Position numbers and translations under genes: made by a program. Shown piece after piece: positions 12,901 to 24,330 of a stretch of 64,000 nt of DNA (positions are counted from its first letter, which is position 1; the number at the start of each line of letters is the position of its first letter). This DNA comes from Salminus brasiliensis (Eukaryota > Chordata > Actinopteri > Characiformes > Bryconidae), in the NCBI RefSeq assembly GCF_030463535.1, contig NC_132878.1:39809554-39873553 (forward strand), in the 5' to 3' direction. The notes beneath the pieces are model-generated. The model made no database searches and had not been told where the DNA came from. It saw only the letters and a list, made by a program, of their open reading frames with translations.

Positions 12901-14671
12901 GTGGGGGAAGACGCCCACTGTATTTGCAAATTTAAAGACATGCTAAGTTCAACGAAGAGGGAAAGCTAGCAAACCTGGATGAAGCAGTGCCTGAAAACAG
13001 TGAAAAACACTCCTAAGACCATCCTCTCAACTCTGTGCTCCCAGGTGTGAGTCTTTATCTCTAAACAGGTGTGCTTTAAGTCTCAGTCAGCTAGACGTTC
13101 CTGGCTAAACATCGCTGTTCATGGACCACAGTTGGGATGGGTAATTCAGTTGGGGTGGGTAAACCACCACTATACAGAAAGTGAAAAGAAGCATGTGGAC
13201 TGTTGCAGCAAAGTAATATGATGCAGGTTATGCAGAGTTACACAGTTCTCGCACAAGTTACACAGTGCAGTTAACAGCATGCCAAGCCCAAAGCACCAAT
13301 GACAGATGCCACTTTCCTTATTACAAATTAATGGAGCACCACACTTTTCAGGTATTTTAATGTAAATAGGCTCGACGGTGTTGCTTTAATCTCAAACGTT
13401 TTACCAAGGTCTCAGACCTTAATTCAATTGTTAGCGCTTGTTTAAGGTATGACTCCAACGCCTAGCAGCCATGGGCTCCTCTAAGCAGCTGCCCCTGCCA
13501 TCAATTAAAATAACGGATTCCCACAAAGTAGGTAAAGGCTATAAGAAGATTTTTTGGGTAGCTGTTTCACATAGTTCATAATAACGGGATGTCAGTTAAC
13601 AGGAAAAGTGGAGATCAAGTTGAGGTTTGGAAAACCAAGAAAATAAAAACCAACCAAACAAACAAAAACAGAAGACTGCTTTGGAAGATTGCTAGAAAGA
13701 CTGCAAAAGACCTTCAAGAAATTTTAGGTTTCACCATGGCTGTCACAGTCCCCTTAACACAGACATCATTTAAAAAAAATCAGACATACAGAGCTCATAA
13801 GATTGTGTATGCAAGACAGCCCATGAACCTCACAAAACTACAGCATTTTGCAAGGGAAAAAAGGGAAAACCCCAAACAAGAATTGAAAGACTCAAAAAAA
13901 AAAAGTGTTTACAAGCCAAAGGGGGTGTTTAAGTACTTCTATTCACTTAACTACTTACAGAAACAGAACTTACTTTTGCATGCCACTGTATGTGTTTATA
14001 GTGTAGCATTCCCCCTGAAAACACCTCCTTAAAATGGAGTGTGTGAGGCTCACTGCACATGCAATGGTCACACACAGGAGACTGCATGGTTGCACCGTCT
14101 GCCAAACCTTGGTGGGTACATGCACGCGCTGTGCAGACAGCACACCAGTCAACCCCATAAAACAAGACTGCGTGTTTCAGCCTGCATGCACACAAACCTA
14201 CATCTACGCCAATTAATTATATCATTATATATTTTTTAATTACTTTATTAATTTGAATTAGTGTCAGGTTAGAAAATAGCTTAGTAATTCACTAAAAGAG
14301 AGTAAAACAAGACGCTTAACCTCATTATCCTGTAGATAGGCGAATACACAGCAGCTCTGTGGGGAAACTCGACACATTGCTTTTTTTTTTTAATTGTGTA
14401 TTTTTTTTACTCCTACCAAAATAGTTTGTTTAGCAACAGTTAATCTTCCTCCTCTGTTGGAGAGCAGTTAGTTAGTTAGTTAGTTGGCTACTTACGCCTG
14501 CACAGATCCTCTGGGGAAGCTGAAGCTCTGCTCCTCCGTGAACTCCTGCGTGTATCCATTACCGCTGTGGACTAGCTGATAGCTGCCCCCGCTTCCCCCG
14601 GCCAGGTCGCTCCGTGAGCCCGTCCGCCGGCTCATCGTCGGCAGCCCCCGCTGTGAACCGTACAGACTCAT
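826..14671 (-). CDS. dsp: desmoplakin, N-terminal half (19 coding exons; 3' part off the left edge)
   Basis: Desmoplakin links desmosomal plakoglobin/plakophilin at the membrane to intermediate filaments. Coding exons in transcript order: 14496-14671, 10434-10527, 9726-9859, 8965-9115, 6819-6944, 6523-6582, 6237-6404, 5608-5712, 5422-5517, 4838-4963, 4534-4686, 4231-4382, 3886-4012, 2679-2865, 2254-2480, 1627-1805, 1404-1542, 1110-1303, 826-988. Phases agree throughout and give 919 codons. The product is the short Gly/Ser/Arg-rich head plus the plakin domain of spectrin repeats. An SH3 segment lies near residues 453-510 (QALCDFRQDQ, SKWHVTGPGGLDM). Diagnostic blocks shared with vertebrate DSP are SREIMWVNDREEEEL, HPASDKIEAYM, LQTQWSWLLQITKCI and VYEARLTEKD; envoplakin and periplakin fit less well. 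The start is the first ATG of the head exon (MSLYGSQRG). The coiled-coil rod and plakin repeats must lie beyond position 1. Whether this is the fish a or b copy cannot be told. Confidence 0.95.
1808..1849. repeat. (CA)n microsatellite touching a dsp acceptor
   Basis: About 21 perfect CA units. On the transcribed strand they are UG repeats ending directly in the TAG acceptor of dsp exon 1627-1805, so they replace the usual pyrimidine tract. Confidence 0.97.
2868..2938. repeat. (CA)n microsatellite touching a dsp acceptor
   Basis: About 35 perfect CA units. On the dsp strand the UG run ends in the acceptor AG at 2866-2867 of exon 2679-2865, with no separate polypyrimidine tract. Confidence 0.97.
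3069..3785. mobile_element. 717-bp TIR element of the CAGTGGCATG family
   Basis: The ends are imperfect inverted repeats. The left end starts TAGTGGCATGGACAAG and the reverse complement of the right end starts CAGTGGCATGCAAAAG. Both are flanked by TA (3067-3068 and 3786-3787), the Tc1/mariner target. The interior shows no transposase I can recognise, so it is probably non-autonomous. It lies in the dsp intron between exons 3886-4012 and 2679-2865. Related ends recur at 12511, 13988, 37500, 38408 and near 56070. Confidence 0.8.
5022..5072. repeat. short retroposon-like fragment
   Basis: The motif around CCTTTATTAGTCCCGCAGTG followed by GGGGAAATTC resembles a fragment found widely in fish genomes as part of dispersed retroposons. 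It lies in the dsp intron 4964-5421. Only about 50 bp is recognisable, so the family is uncertain. Confidence 0.4.
6945..8964. other. dsp intron 4, no gene seen
   Basis: This 2-kb intron holds an A-run near 6963-6980, a C-run near 7174-7184, an (ATA)n tract near 7571-7600 and otherwise unremarkable AT-rich sequence. I see no conserved coding segment and no clear transposon ends. Confidence 0.6.
10528..14495. other. dsp intron 1 (4 kb), carries a transposon
   Basis: This is the first and longest dsp intron in the window. It contains a bounded Tc1-type copy at 12511-13988. The rest, 10528-12510 and 13991-14495, shows no coding similarity I can recognise. First introns often carry enhancers, but nothing in this sequence proves one. 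Confidence 0.6.
12511..13988 (+). mobile_element. Tc1/mariner copy with deleted transposase and about 0.7 kb of foreign sequence
   Basis: The left end CAGTGGCATGCAAACATTTG and the right end, whose reverse complement starts CAGTGGCATGCAAAAG, are inverted repeats; TA follows at 13989-13990. Plus-strand transposase remnants include VNRKSGDQVEVWKTKK (DNA-binding part, about 13590) and ARQPMNLTKLQ with NPKQELKDS (C-terminus, about 13815-13895). The catalytic middle is gone. About 700 bp between 12690 and 13385 separates two parts that are adjacent in the family, which suggests a later insertion. The element is in the same family as 37500-38408. Confidence 0.75.
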
Positions 14672-14679
14672 GACTCCGT

Positions 14680-15020
14680 CCGAAACTTCGCCGAAGCGAA
14701 GCGAGTTCAGTCTAGCTGGTGAAGTTTAGATCCACAGGTATCCGGAGAAAAGCGTCGAGTGACCGAGACTGAAACTCCGCATAGCAACCAGCTCTCGAGC
14801 GCCCCAGCGGCACGCACTGCACAGCACACACACGGAAGACCCGCGAGCTCACTTTGAGGGACGCGCTGTGGTTTTCTCCCGAGAAACTCAGCCTGCTGCT
14901 CTAGGATTGGCTGGGAGGACTGTTTGACAATGGGCTGAGCGTGAGTATTTAAACTACTGTCCAATCGTAACGAAGAGGGGAGGGCGCCGAGAGCCAGTCC
15001 CGAGACTGAGTGCTGAGAGG
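14680..15020 (-). promoter_or_regulatory. probable dsp promoter and 5' UTR
   Basis: The sequence just upstream of the dsp start codon is GC-rich. Read on the minus strand it holds two CCAAT-box-like sites in opposite orientations, near 14903-14909 and 14958-14966. An AT-rich TTTAAATAC stretch near 14947-14955 could act as a weak TATA element. No transcription start can be fixed from sequence alone. Placement rests on proximity to the gene. Confidence 0.4.
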
Positions 15021-15174
15021 AGAACCCGCCTCTGCCTAACAAGTGGACGATTCTGCAGTGGTGGAGGGAGAAGCCACACACATCCACAGCACATCCAGTA
15101 GAAGTACTGCTGCCTCTGACAAATAACGACTCGAGCAGAACCATAGCAGCAAAAACCTCTTATCTCCAAATTCT

Positions 15175-15320
15175 CCCACTTTACAGGAGAAGGGGGAAAA
15201 ACTTAAAGTCAGTGCAAAAATAGTGTATTACTACATGTTATTCTGTAAGAAATGACAACCATTCAAATGATCATTCAAATTATGTAAAAGAAAATGGCAA
15301 AAATGGAGATACAAAGATTT
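15175..15320. repeat. dispersed repeat family, copy A
   Basis: Shares the series 'cactttacaggagaag', 'aacttaaagtcagtgcaaa' and 'caaaaatggagataca' with sequences near 17505, 23880, 56995 and 61625. It carries no coding potential and its ends are not defined. Confidence 0.5.
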
Positions 15321-16566
15321 TTAGCATGACAGCGATGAGCATACGAAGATCTTTGGTCACTTTTCTTCTGTATTTGGGATCATTTGGGGTAAAACAGAAC
15401 CAATCACAAATCTATGGACTATGGCTTTTGTTGTGTGTTTTAAGTGTTTTTGCACTCACTTGTGTTTTCCCACCATTTCAGATGTGACTTTTGGGAAAAT
15501 GTGAAATTTAAAAGCACTTAATCAAAACTCAATTTTATTCCATGTATTTTTTTCGCCAGTATCCACCTCTACTCTACTAACTAGCACAGTGAACCGCTAG
15601 TAGTCATTCCTAGCACAGGAGGCCGGGTGAGTCCAAATTCGGGTGAGTAAAGAAATCCCCCCTTACGACCACACCTACGCCTTGATCAACAAACGAGGGT
15701 TAATGTTTTTTTTAATCGGCCTCCGCCCTCCCTCCAGGCGCAGTCTTAAATTTCAGGACACATTAATGAGTTATTCAGGAAGAACAAGTTTCTGTTGTGA
15801 CAAACTCGACCTCTAGCCCAGGGTTTCTGCAGCTCTTTTGTAAGGAAGGGCCACAGCCGCTCTCTCATAGGGGCGTACGGACTACTGTTTCATCCTCTAA
15901 CTACGCAACGTCTACACATTTCTGCTATTCTTAGTCATCTGGATTCTAAGAGGTCAGGATGAAGTCTTAGTCTTGAGAAAGTGATGGCTTTCCATATTGC
16001 TACACGACTACTCCTACAAACATACAGTTGTGAGATCACTTTTGTCACTGGAGCGCTGGGATTCATAAAAAACACACACTGTCTCCTTATTTGGTTCATA
16101 GCCAGTGCAAGACACTGAGAAAAAGTTGGGCTATTTGCATATATTGTAGTGTGTGTGTGTGTGTGTGCGTAGGGGGTGGCAAGGGCGACTGCTGGGTGTG
16201 TCCATGTAACACATTAGTTCCACACACACCCAATTGTAGTATTTCTCTCCTCCATGTGTGAATGAGCACATTCATCCTGACACAAGGTCATACACTCTCA
16301 GAAAGAGTGAGAACGTGAAGAGGGGAGAGCGAGGGAGGCAGACTAAGAGTCAGGCAGGCAGTATGAGAGGAGGGTAGGTTCTCAGGCTCATTCTGTTCAT
16401 CGGCGTGTCGCTCCAGGCACATTTCTGATAGGCTTCTAAGCATGCCCAAGCCTGACACAAGCATTCCCCACACATGCCATACTCTTCAGACTCTTCTAAC
16501 CGAACACAGCAGCATTTCTGCTGATGAACACACACTGTCCCCTTAGAATGATTAACATTCCACATT

Positions 16567-16570
16567 CTGT

Positions 16571-16601
<31 letters not shown>

Positions 16602-16622
16602 AGTGTGTGTGTGTGTGTGCGT
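16567..16622. repeat. (GT)n microsatellite, interrupted
   Basis: GT repeat with two GA interruptions in the dsp-slc22a23 intergenic region. Confidence 0.95.
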
Positions 16623-17504
16623 GAGAGAGATCTTTGTGTACCAAGGCTATCCACATGTATGCGCGGTTCTATCTTTGGATCTCGCCGGCCAGTAAAAACA
16701 AAGTGCCTCAGGGACAGGGTGGCATGCTGCACCTGCAAATCATCTGTGAAGCAATTCTTGAAAGACTAGTGGTAGAACCATTTCTGGGGTTCACCATCCT
16801 TTCAAGGAGAACCATTAGATGTGTACATTCATGGATCCATCCATGAAGTCCAACACAAATACAGGAATGTGTGTTTTCTCACTTGAGCAGTAGTAGGCCA
16901 TGTTCCCCAACAATTTAGTGGGATTCTGTGAGTATCAACAGAAGTAAGTGAGGGGTCAAGTCACTGTATTTTGTATTTAAGCATTCAGCCAGTTCATACC
17001 AGTGTAAAATGAAACTGCCCGCAACTATGCTAATTTGTGTTTGTGCAAGCACCAGTACAGCCGCTGAGTCACCACACCTAACAATACTGTGTCACACACC
17101 ACCGAACTAATTTCATTTACATTAACTCCATCGTTTTATCTTTACTGTGTTTTAATGTCGACACTTTCTAACTTTCACTCAAGTATATTTTTGTTGGATA
17201 CGATTTTTAACAAACTACTCATCCTTCCACTTAGTGGAGTTCTGAAATAACTGGATTTTGGGAGAAGGAACATGCTCGAAGCCCCTCCCCATTCCCAACC
17301 AGCATCCTAAAAATTCCGTCTCTACCCTAGATGTCCATGATGATCAAGTTTTTGTAACCCGCCACTATTTAATTCAGTCATATTTTTCTCAGTCTTAGCA
17401 CCACATATCAGAGGGGGTCAGGTCTTCAAGCACAAAGTAGAAGCCGCCTGAACGTCCCTTTATTATCATTAGCATTATCATTGTAATCCTTATCATAATA
17501 TAAT

Positions 17505-17690
17505 CTCCAAAATGGCAAAAAAAAAGTCATAACTTTCAATGGAAGTCCATATAAAAGATTTTACCCCAAGTCATTCTGGAGTCATTTTATAGATCTGCAT
17601 AAACTCTTTACACAACATAAAAAAACAATACTGCCAGACTGGGATTATGTCCAAAAAGTTGGCAAAAATGGAGATACAAGGAGACAAAAT
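17505..17690. repeat. dispersed repeat family, copy B
   Basis: Contains 'aactttcaatggaagtcca', 'ccaagtcattctggagtca' and 'ggcaaaaatggagatacaa', the same ordered motifs as the copies at 15175, 23880, 56995 and 61625. Non-coding. Confidence 0.55.
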
Positions 17691-18402
17691 TCAGATGGAA
17701 TGGTCCAAACTCTCAAAATTACAGTTTCTTCAAACCACAAGCTTCTGATGCCCAGCCTCACCCATCAAAACATTATACGCAGTCCATTCTCTGTGAGAAC
17801 TTACAGGCCATTTTGCCACTGTCCCTCCATGGACTCCATGGACAAGAAGTTTGGAGGACAACTCAATCCTGAACTTACTCCCCCAACCTCTTAGCTAAAC
17901 ACACTCCAACACTCCAACAGCATCTCTAACTCCACTTGTTCCCTCTATTACACTTTGTGCATCTCTAGCAATGTGGGATCAACCTTTTAGAGTAACACCA
18001 AAGCAAGATGACGCTTACTTCTCCTTTTGCGATTGTGATATTCACTCCTAAGGCCACAAGAATTCCCAATGACAGGGTTCTTTAGATTGCGACTCACAAC
18101 TTGGGCGTTTTCAACCGATTTCTTTGAATTTCACAAGAGTTTTAAATAGGGGTGGGACTTCTGGAAAGTTTGGGTGAGGCCCTATGTGGTTCCCGATCAG
18201 GTTGCACATATTGCTGCTGCCTTATCAAAACCTCAGAACCTTGGAATGACAAATAATATATGTATTAGTCATATTTTACATTTCCAGGAGATTTACTTTA
18301 AAGGTTTGATCCTGTTACAACCTGAGAACTTCACTCCCTGCACCTGTCAGAATCTGCTCAGGATCCACTCAAGCACTCAAGAGGCCAGTTAAGTTTTAAC
18401 AT

Positions 18403-18443
<41 letters not shown>
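18403..18443. repeat. (CA)n microsatellite
   Basis: Perfect CA run of about 20 units in intergenic sequence. Confidence 0.95.
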
Positions 18444-18445
<2 letters not shown>

Positions 18446-18619
18446 TCATTTTTTCCCTGACATGCCAGGGCAGTGCTTGTCTTTCTCATATACATAGCAG
18501 GTGGAACTGCTTAAACTGCAGCTTTGAACACTGCCTGCAGCAAAGGCGGTTATTAATCAAACTTTACCTTCTGACAGGTAGACATGTAGAAGTACCATCC
18601 AACAGCTCCCTGGTTGCCT

Positions 18620-18621
<2 letters not shown>

Positions 18622-18661
<40 letters not shown>
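18622..18661. repeat. (CA)n microsatellite
   Basis: Perfect CA run of about 20 units, about 180 bp right of a similar run at 18403-18443. Confidence 0.95.
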
Positions 18662-18664
<3 letters not shown>

Positions 18665-19369
18665 ATACAAAGCCCACAGTTTAATAATGATATAAATCAT
18701 CACAATTGATATGCATCAGGTGTGACCCATGTTCAAACTGTTTCCCTTGGTATCTTCATCATGTTTTGCGTGGATGATTTTCTTAGGCCAAATGTTTAGT
18801 CATGTGTTCAGGTGCCGCTGAGGCAATACGTATTGCAAAATCCACTTTTCCAGTAATGATTTGTCTGAATGGAGATCCTTCTACACATTTAACTACATTC
18901 TGTGGTGTTTTCACTACTGGCCACTCACTGTATGTTATTATTGGAAATGATCATTTTGACTTATAATAAGACAAATACTCTAGAACGGAAGGTACAGCTA
19001 CATACTCTAAGATAGAGAAGTTCTATAGTCTGTAATATTGGGATTACTTCGGCTTTTTGTTCTTTTATTTGTTGTGAAGGATGCTGCTCTAGGATTAGTA
19101 TAGATCTTGACATAGATAGTCCTTTAGGAAAAGTGTGTGTTGTTTCTCCAGCTCTGAGCTGATCATGTTACGAAACCCGACACTCCCTCTACATCAGTGA
19201 TAGGCAGTGAGAGACTTTGAAGAGTTGGTTCTTTTGAATGGACTCGGCCCACTCACCATATAGGAGCACTGTGTAGTTCTACTATTCCAGACTGTAGCCC
19301 TCCAGTTTCTCTGCAGACTTTGTTATTAGCCTCCTTTCATCCTGTTCTTTAATGGTCAGACGTCAGACA

Positions 19370-19605
19370 AGTCCCCCTTGTGAGTCTTGGTTCCTCCCAA
19401 GGTTTCTTCCTCCAGCTCTGAGGGAGTTTTTCCTTGTCACTGTCGCCGTTGGCTTGCTCACTGGGGGTCTTTGATCCTTCATGTCTTCTAACGTTATTTC
19501 TTTATTTGTCTCTGTCTTTTATTAATTACTAATTATGTAAAGCTGCTTTGTGACAACAACAGTTGTAAAAAGCGCTATACGAATAAATCAGACTTAACTT
19601 GACTT
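19370..19605 (+). repeat. LINE-type 3' tail (dispersed fish retroposon)
   Basis: The segment includes TTGGTTCCTCCCAAGG, CTTGCTCACTGGGGGTC and GTAAAGCTGCTTTGTGACAA, then AAAAGCGCTATACGAATAAA and a short CTTGA-type tail. This order is typical of the 3' end of fish LINE or LINE-mobilised elements. No reverse transcriptase is present, so it is a truncated insertion. Confidence 0.6.
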
Positions 19606-20860
19606 GACACTACCACCACCATGTTTGGATGTTAGTATAGTGTTCCTGCTATTCCTTTCTCCTTGCTTCCAAGGTTACAGTAAGGATTGCCCATAAGGTA
19701 TTGTCCAAAAAAGGCTTAGGGATTAACCAGGTATATTTTGTAAATGTTTCCAGACCCAGTCTTACTGTGGAGTCACACACACCTTAGTTGAGGCTAAAGG
19801 GACTAGCGAAATGCTCTCCTGAAACCACTTAAATTCAACTTTGTTTTTTCTTACATAACTAAGGTGGCATGTTAATTACAGCTCCATTAAATAAACAACA
19901 GTATACATAGTTACAGTACTGTAGTTCAAATTATAACCAATTAGGCTTTCTCTCTCTCTCTCTCTCTCGTTTCTCCCTTCTTCGTCATTCAGTTTCATAA
20001 GTCATAGCACAACAATCATAGCTATGCGTTCTATTACAACAGAGAGATATAGAGAGAGAGACATATGAAGGTTCACACATATATGAAAAATGAGTAAGGT
20101 CTGAGTCCTTGGTTGTAGGCCTGTGTGAAAATGACGATCCCATCTCTCTCTTTGGAGCATGCACATGCTACACACATTCTCACTGAGGTCAGTGCTGGAT
20201 GTGTGACTGCACTGCACCTCAGTCACTATGGCATTTGACAATTGTTCCTCCCTACATTAATAATACATAACAAATTGAGTTGCAGGAGCAGAGAAAGAAT
20301 GAGATCGGGAAGCACTCCGGTGCTGTAAACAAGAACAGGAGCAGGAACTCAAACCCTTTTTTGAGCACACAAAAATGTTCTACTTCTCAAACTAGTGTTA
20401 TATGCTAAAATGCTTCTCTGCAGACATGTTCACACACATGTTTATGGCTGCATTTTGCTCAAACATGTGCTGTATCCGTATCCAGCGACGTTCATTTTAT
20501 GCTTTTGCTATTCGAACGTTGGCTTTTGCGCCCCCTAGAGGCTGAACAGATGCTGCGCCTGTAACTGCGCCTTAATTAATGATGAAATAGTGAGGAAAGG
20601 TCCTCACTATCACGCTTTTGATGCTCCCATCAAAGCGAAAAACCATCTAACTGTCTGCTTTCTACCCTGTCCGCCTTCTACCATTACGCCCTGCCTCTGT
20701 ACACTTGTACGGAGCCCTGGAAAGGACATAAAGGGAAAATGACATGACATTTTTTTTCAATTGCAAATGATTTTTTTTTATTAAGTAATTATCTCAACAT
20801 AATGTTTTCAGGACAATCATTCCAAAATACAGTTAATATAATATATGTACTGTAAAAACT

Positions 20861-21161
20861 TAAGCGCATTACTCGCTCTGACCTGTAGGTGGCACCAATA
20901 TGCCATTCACAATGATCTCCCCAAGCAATGGCGCTGTCCAGAAAGCTGCGCTCATGTACATGTAGGAATACATCTCTCAGGCACCCCTGTACTTGAGGCT
21001 GAATTTGGAGTAAAGTGACACACCGCGGTCAGCTGACACAGTTCCAATAGATCACAGATACACAACTTCCTGCACCCCTGAACAACGAACAATGGCCTTG
21101 GAGGGGTAATAGTGGACGGCGTATTGGTGCCATCTACAGGGCAGAGTGCGTAATGCGCCTA
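20861..21161. mobile_element. 301-bp MITE with 44-bp terminal inverted repeats
   Basis: The left arm 20861-20904 and the right arm 21118-21161 are reverse complements at 38 of 44 positions. The arms share GCGCATTAC at the tip and GGTGCCA or TGGCACC blocks inside. The roughly 210-bp interior has no open frame of note. A clear target duplication is not visible, so the superfamily is unknown. It lies in the dsp-slc22a23 intergenic region. Confidence 0.8.
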
Positions 21162-21179
21162 CGTGTTCCCTATACACAC

Positions 21180-21520
21180 AATAGGGCCAAATGTTTGTGG
21201 ACGGTGCATTCAGCTACTTTAAAGTTACATCTTTAATGATACAGATGTGCAAGTGGCCCCATGCCTAATGCCAGGTGTGGGATAGAGGGGTATAAAGCCC
21301 TTCAGCATTGGGCTGTGGAGCAGTGGAGCTGTGTTCTCTGGAATGAGATGAGGTGGCGTGGTGATCATCCAACATCCCGACCTCACTAATGTTTTTGTCA
21401 CTGAATGCCATCAAATCCTCGCAGCAATACTCCTCCAAAATTTAGTAGAAAGCCTTCTTCTTCTAGAGACAGTTATCCAACAAAAACAGGATTGACTCTT
21501 GTAATCCCTCAGACCATTTT
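21180..21520. mobile_element. decayed non-autonomous Tc1-like fragment
   Basis: From a terminus-like 'ccaaatgtttgtggac' it runs through 'ccccatgcctaatgccagg', 'agaggggtataaagccc' and 'gtggtgatcatccaacatc'. The same blocks in the same order occur at 39335-39772. There is no transposase left. Confidence 0.6.
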
Positions 21521-22149
21521 TTTTTCTTTTTACCTACTATAGGAAAACCCCTTGTACGTGTGTTACCCTCCCAGCATGTATTGTAAAAATATGCTGAGAG
21601 GGTAAAAGACCAGGAAACATTGAGAGTGACCATATCCCATCACATGTCATGAGCTGGATTTCTGCACAGGAAACTGTAAAGTTCTGCTCGATAGTGTCTC
21701 TCTACCAGTTCAACTTTTCAACTTTTTTTTTTTAATTTACTTAATTGTTTAATTTGTATTTGTTTATATAATAATTATTACATTTATTACTGTAATTGTT
21801 TTAAAATGTATTTTATTTATTTATTCATTCAAATGTGACAGAAAAAAGGAAACCATAAAACACTTGATTTTAATATTTTTTTCTGTAAGGAAACTAAATG
21901 CATAAAATAGTTGATGAATCTTCTTTAAATTCAGGCAAACAAAGTCAATTTGTGCTATCCTAGTCATGCTAACCTACCATTCATTGTAGTGATGCTGAAT
22001 CTCAAAAATCACAGTTTGAGTCTGATCACAAATCTGATATTTTTTCAGATCTGCTAAAAAAATAATTCAATCAAGTATTTTTATGTTAGCTAAGCGCATA
22101 AAAGATGACCTGATTCCTAAAGGGCAAAGATGACACATTCACTTCCATA

Positions 22150-22523
22150 CAAATAAAAGGGAAAGAGATCAAAGCAAATGTTTTGGGCACCCTGTATGGT
22201 CAGTAAGTATCACATATAACTGCCACTGGTCAGCTAAGAGTCTTTCAGATCTTGCTTTGGGGGATTTTTCGTCCACTCTTCATTTTAAAGTGCTTCTGTG
22301 AAATTCTTGGGCTGACATACACACACATTGCTTTTTTGAGGTCTATCCACAGAATTTTGAAGATGTTTATGCTGGGGGGTTTTGAGAGCCACAGCAAAAC
22401 CTTCGGCCTGTGCCTCTTAAGATAGTCCACTGTGGATTTTTGTTTGTTTATGATTTTTTTTTCTGCTGTAGAAGCCCTCCTCTTTTCAACTTCAGTTTTA
22501 ATTTGCAGTGGTGGTTCAATCAT
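22150..22523 (-). mobile_element. Tc1 transposase C-terminal remnant
   Basis: On the minus strand a partly open stretch reads KSTVDYLKRHRPKVLLWLS, then NIFKILWIDLKKAM and GRKIPQSKI. It corresponds to the last third of a Tc1 transposase, where intact copies have the second catalytic Asp/Glu region (PSQSPDLN...ENLW). The core Asp motif is eroded. The outer segment near 22165-22205 resembles the CAGTGGCATG-family terminus. Confidence 0.7.
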
Positions 22524-22699
22524 CTCAATTGCAACTCACTGTCATCTCATCAGATATCTCATTAAAATAGCAGTCCGGACCTTATACCTTCATTTCACAT
22601 GGGCGGACTAATTTATATACAGAGGCATGCAAAGGTTTAGACCCAATCATGCTTTGGGCTTCTGCTGTAGCCAGTGGTACAAGGAACATTTAGCCATGT

Positions 22700-23618
<919 letters not shown>

Positions 23619-23879
23619 TAATCAACTTTCACATTCAAAACTAAAACATTTTTAATTTGTGGAAAAAAAAAAACCACATGAATGGACACAAATGAATAAG
23701 AACTGTTATTTAACACCACATAAAAGTCATAAGTGGGCCTCATGTCATAAATGTCATGTAGGAACCTTTTAAATTTGCTGTGTTGCTGAAATAAACATAG
23801 AGGGGCATTGAGGGGCATGGAGGGGCTCCACTGCTCAATAGCCTTTGCTGACAGAAACTACAGATATCAGTTGTTAAAC

Positions 23880-24035
23880 AAAACGCAAAGCAGCCAAAAA
23901 TGACACATATCGACATATCGTCGCTGTCTAATGAAAAACATGTATCTCCAAAATGGTGACTTTACAGGAGTAAATGGTGACTTTATTCTAGTAATTTAGA
24001 GCATTTCTATTGGTCTATTCATCCAGAAAAAGATA
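23880..24035. repeat. dispersed repeat family, copy C
   Basis: Contains 'gacacatatcgacatatcg', 'tatctccaaaatgg', 'gactttacaggag' and 'gagcatttctattggtc', motifs shared in order with other copies in this window. Non-coding; it directly precedes a SINE. Confidence 0.5.
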
Positions 24036-24039
24036 AAGG

Positions 24040-24330
24040 ATAAAGGTGCACGTATTCGTCACTGTACAGTGTGGACTGTACAGCGAAATGTGTCCTCCGC
24101 ATTTAACCCATCTGGTAGTGAACACACACTCACACACACACGTGTTAGGGGCAGTGAGTACACACACACACCCAGAGCGGTGGGCAGCCAACTCCAGCGC
24201 CCGGGGAGCAGAGAGGGTAAAGGGCCTTGCTCAAGGGCCCAACAGTGGCAGCTTGCCGAGCCCGGGAATCGAACCCACAACCCTGTTATCGATATCCCGG
24301 CGCTCTAACCGCTGAGCCACCACTGCCCCG
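24040..24330 (-). mobile_element. tRNA-derived SINE, nearly full length
   Basis: On the minus strand the head starts GGGGCAGTGGTGGCTCAGCG. It has a good RNA polymerase III A box (TGGCTCAGCGGTTAGAGC) and B box (GGGTTCGATTC) at tRNA-like spacing. A body follows with GCCACTGTTGGGCCC and an internal CA-rich stretch, then a tail ending near 24040. A second, head-less copy lies at 43316-43507. I do not assign a named SINE family. Confidence 0.8.

Noticed and set aside
13589-14032. 147-codon Lys-rich open frame in dsp intron 1
   Set aside because: It is a chance open stretch across the deleted Tc1 transposase at 12511-13988, not a host gene.
14707-15144. 145-codon minus-strand open frame upstream of dsp
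   Set aside because: It overlaps the GC-rich promoter and 5' UTR, has no recognisable domain and is explained by high GC with few stops.
22245-22523. 92-codon minus-strand frame read as a possible gene
   Set aside because: It matches the C-terminus of Tc1 transposase with eroded catalytic motifs, so it is listed as a transposon remnant.
24270-24330. A functional tRNA gene on the minus strand
   Set aside because: A and B boxes are present, but the sequence continues into a SINE body and does not form a full tRNA cloverleaf with a proper acceptor stem by eye.
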